NCBI GenBank assembly: GCA_016787805.1
Contig: JAEUTY010000038.1
Location: 1 to 64,000, forward strand
Length of the DNA: 64,000 nucleotides
Direction of reading: 5' to 3'
From: Flavobacterium sp.
GTDB lineage: Bacteria > Bacteroidota > Bacteroidia > Flavobacteriales > Flavobacteriaceae
The notes beneath the pieces were generated by a model. That model saw only the letters and a program-made list of their open reading frames with translations. It did no database searches and was not told the origin of the DNA. The position numbers were made by a program, and so were the translations under genes. Positions 61,686 through 64,000 of the stretch are shown here, one piece after another (the stretch's first letter is position 1; each line of letters opens with the position of its first letter).

Positions 61686-64000
61686 TTAATTCTTAATAAA
61701 TTTGGCGATGTAATTACCCTCACCATTTGATACTTTTATAAAATACACTCCATTTGATAGTGATTCTACATTTATGGAACTTAGAAGTGATTTGTTTTCA
61801 AGCACTGTTTTTCCAGAAACATCGGTTATTTTGTAACTAAAAGTACTAGAGTCACTGCTGTCAGAGATTAAAATGGTGATATTTTCCTTAGTTGGATTAG
61901 GGTAGATAATCATATTTTGTTGCGAAAAACTTGCACTAGATAAAGGAGCGTCACCACCTCTAAGAAGTATTAATTTTGAAGTATTATAACCATTGAACGT
62001 ATTAAAATCTCCTCCTAAAAGAATATTTCCATTGTTAAATAAAGAAACACTATATAAATCTTTAGAGCGCAAATAGTCATTTGGATTAAATGAAGTATCA
62101 GTAGTTCCATCAGGGTTGAATCGAACAAGATTGCTTAAGGGATTTCCAACAAAATAACTAGTATATCCAACTGTAATTATTTTACCATCAGGTTGAATTG
62201 TAAAATCATTAATGTAATCAGTTGTAAAACCAGTAGTAAAGCTTGTGTCTAGACTTCCGTTTGGGTTCAATCGAGCAATTCCCCATACACTTTGAGAATC
62301 AAAAGACCCAATATGTCCAGCTGCTACAATTTTGTTGTCTGGTTGAAGCATAATTTTTTCAATAAAAAAGTTGAACCCGTCACCCGTATTAAAACTAGAA
62401 TCAACACTTCCGTTTGGCATTAATCGCATTAAATGGTTGTGAGGCTCATTTCTATAAACAAAGAAATTACCACCAATAAGTATTTTATCATCGGGTTGTA
62501 TCACTATTGATGCAACATTCAAAGCAAAACCTTCTGTGCCAAACCCTGTACCTTTATCAAAGGTATAATCTCTTGTTCCATTGGAATTTAAACGCATAAG
62601 GTAGGGATCAAGAAGATTGTTGATGTAAGTAAAACTACCTCCAACCATTATTTTTCCGTCAGGTTGAGCAGCAAGAGCATGTATCATTCCGTTATTGATA
62701 TACGGAGGATTGAATGATGTGTCAACACTTCCGTCTGTATTTACACGAATTAAATTTGAATAAGTAGTTCCATTGACATTTATAGCAAAAGATCCACCCA
62801 CAAGAATTTGTTCGTTAGGAAGTACTAAAATAGATTTAATTAAACCATGAATATATCCCAAACCATTATTAAAAATGAAAGTATTGTCCTTTGTTCCATC
62901 GGAATTAAATTGAACGACTATATTCGTTTCTTCTTGGTATTCTGAAAATTGACCAGCAACTAGATATTTCCCGTTGGGTCTTGATTGAGTATCATAAATT
63001 CTGGAATTGAAACCTGTACCATAGGAAAGAGATACATCTTGATTGCCATTTGATAAAATTCTATAAATTTTTCTAATACCACCAACAATGATGTTGTCAT
63101 CGTAGCCGACAGCAATTGAATACAGATAATTATTGTTGGTTGTAAAATTACAGTTTGCATCAATAGAACCGTCAGAGTTAAGTTTTACAAAGCCAAATTT
63201 TGGGCTCTCATTGTAGCTAGTAAAAGTTCCAATTATTATCAAACTTCCGTTAGAATCAATTTCGATTTTCTGTGGTAACTGAGGATCAAGAGAACTGGTT
63301 CCATTAGGAAAACTTGTGCCAGTGTTAAATGAACTATCTAAATCACCATTGGGTAATAATCGCGCTAATTTTTTTTGATTTATTCCTTTGTATAATCCGA
63401 AACTTCCACAAACGACTACTTTTCCATCGGGTTGAATTACCGCATCATTGATGTCGCTGTCAAAACCTATACCAATCGAAAAACTGTCGTCTTTGGAACC
63501 GTCTTCATTTAAACGAATAATTCGATTTCGGCTCAATCCGTTAAAAGTTGTGAATCGGCCTACAACGATAAGTTTTCCATCTGATTGAGCAAGTATTTTT
63601 GTGATACCATAATTAAAACCAGTTCCAATTTCAAAACTGTTGTCTACACTACCATCTGAATTGATGCGTAAAATTTTATTGGAACCATAACCGTCAATGA
63701 TTATTTTACCATTTGGAAGAATTAAAATATTTTGAACAGAAGAGCCAAAATAAAGGTTTGATAATCCCAAAAATCCATTTTCAAGACTTCCGTCAGGATT
63801 TAACCGAATAATGCTGTGTACTGGAATAGTTTGATAGGTTGAAAAAGTACCACCAACTAATATTTTCCCATCCGTTTGAAGAGTAACGGTGTATGTTCCA
63901 TAATTTGAACCATTCAAGCCTATTCCGACTAAAAAAGAAGTATCTATTGAACCGTCAACATTTAATCTTACAATGTGGTTACATAAGTTTCCTCTATATT
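61686..64000 (-). CDS. Delta-60-repeat T9SS protein, partial at 5' end
   Basis: The frame stays open to the window edge, so the start is outside; at least 771 residues are present. Delta-60 repeats such as LNPDGSLDTSF and QPDGKIITVG recur every 50-60 residues, forming a beta-propeller. The last 75 residues are a type A sorting domain (IIYPNPTKENITI to NYIAKFIKN), so it is exported by the type IX system. It is probably a large adhesin or surface protein; the function is not known. Confidence 0.9.
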   Translation of the reverse strand, partial: YRGNLCNHIVRLNVDGSIDTSFLVGIGLNGSNYGTYTVTLQTDGKILVGGTFSTYQTIPVHSIIRLNPDGSLENGFLGLSNLYFGSSVQNILILPNGKIIIDGYGSNKILRINSDGSVDNSFEIGTGFNYGITKILAQSDGKLIVVGRFTTFNGLSRNRIIRLNEDGSKDDSFSIGIGFDSDINDAVIQPDGKVVVCGSFGLYKGINQKKLARLLPNGDLDSSFNTGTSFPNGTSSLDPQLPQKIEIDSNGSLIIIGTFTSYNESPKFGFVKLNSDGSIDANCNFTTNNNYLYSIAVGYDDNIIVGGIRKIYRILSNGNQDVSLSYGTGFNSRIYDTQSRPNGKYLVAGQFSEYQEETNIVVQFNSDGTKDNTFIFNNGLGYIHGLIKSILVLPNEQILVGGSFAINVNGTTYSNLIRVNTDGSVDTSFNPPYINNGMIHALAAQPDGKIMVGGSFTYINNLLDPYLMRLNSNGTRDYTFDKGTGFGTEGFALNVASIVIQPDDKILIGGNFFVYRNEPHNHLMRLMPNGSVDSSFNTGDGFNFFIEKIMLQPDNKIVAAGHIGSFDSQSVWGIARLNPNGSLDTSFTTGFTTDYINDFTIQPDGKIITVGYTSYFVGNPLSNLVRFNPDGTTDTSFNPNDYLRSKDLYSVSLFNNGNILLGGDFNTFNGYNTSKLILLRGGDAPLSSASFSQQNMIIYPNPTKENITILISDSSDSSTFSYKITDVSGKTVLENKSLLSSINVESLSNGVYFIKVSNGEGNYIAKFIKN

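Noticed and set aside
63915-63917. TTG start for the delta-60 protein
   Set aside because: The frame stays open upstream with repeat-like sequence (RLNVDGSIDTSF) to the window edge, so the true start is outside.

Overview
The window looks like a chromosomal segment of a Flavobacterium-like member of the Bacteroidota. The DNA is AT-rich and tightly packed. Leaders carry -7 boxes of the Bacteroidota type (TAnnTTTG), with few Shine-Dalgarno sites. The window encodes type IX secretion (T9SS) features: a PorZ-like protein and two proteins with T9SS-type C-terminal sorting domains. It also has a TonB-dependent receptor with a carboxypeptidase-like N-terminal domain, an orthologue-like HemJ, and an IleRS of the long type 2 form. 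No rRNA, tRNA, insertion sequence, phage or CRISPR array was seen.

Layout. Positions 1-281 hold a heptamer tandem repeat and the leader of a TPR-DUF2971-like gene. From 2 to 5.4 kb, on the minus strand, lies an ArsC-like / EamA / yicC / gmk / nadD run. From 5.5 to 10.3 kb are a thioesterase, a DinB-like protein, a PLP sulfur enzyme, an outer-membrane-like protein and gdhA. From 10.5 to 18.2 kb are porZ, recO, ileS, a DksA-like gene and lspA. From 18.2 to 24.4 kb are a folate enzyme and a PLP decarboxylase (minus), then uvrC and a patatin with a beta-barrel. From 24.5 to 29.4 kb is aromatic amino acid breakdown: hmgA, an S23-like four-helix-bundle gene, hppD, a candidate small RNA, a DUF3108 gene and tryptophan 2,3-dioxygenase. 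From 29.4 to 41.4 kb are an M23 lipoprotein, pgi, a TonB receptor, RlpA, CYTH, an EEP-family enzyme, dinB, plsC, an acyl-ACP desaturase and an HD hydrolase.

From 41.4 to 53.3 kb is a haem region. On the minus strand are echA, an orphan histidine kinase, hemJ, hemH and an AraC regulator. Divergently, on the plus strand, run hemA-hemC-hemD-hemE-GNAT-hemF-S23-hemB. Together these cover every step from glutamyl-tRNA to protohaem except the GltX and HemL steps. From 53.5 to 64 kb are a cytochrome c lipoprotein, an O6-alkylguanine methyltransferase, an exonuclease, a secreted subtilase, an SpmA/SpmB-like transporter, class I fumarase and a delta-60-repeat T9SS protein that runs off the window.

The most unusual signal is a set of about sixteen short intergenic tracts built from degenerate direct repeats with a period of about 7 bases. 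Most sit just upstream of a start codon inside an operon. The same words recur at distant loci, and some tracts run into coding sequence. Two S23-like genes, each inside a metabolic operon, are bounded by such tracts. Other points of interest are a promoter-plus-terminator orphan transcript near 27.5 kb, a nested dyad at the hemA promoter beside an AraC regulator with a lone Cys-Pro motif, overlapping divergent promoters that would make dinB nearly leaderless, and a GxHH-type IleRS active-site motif.
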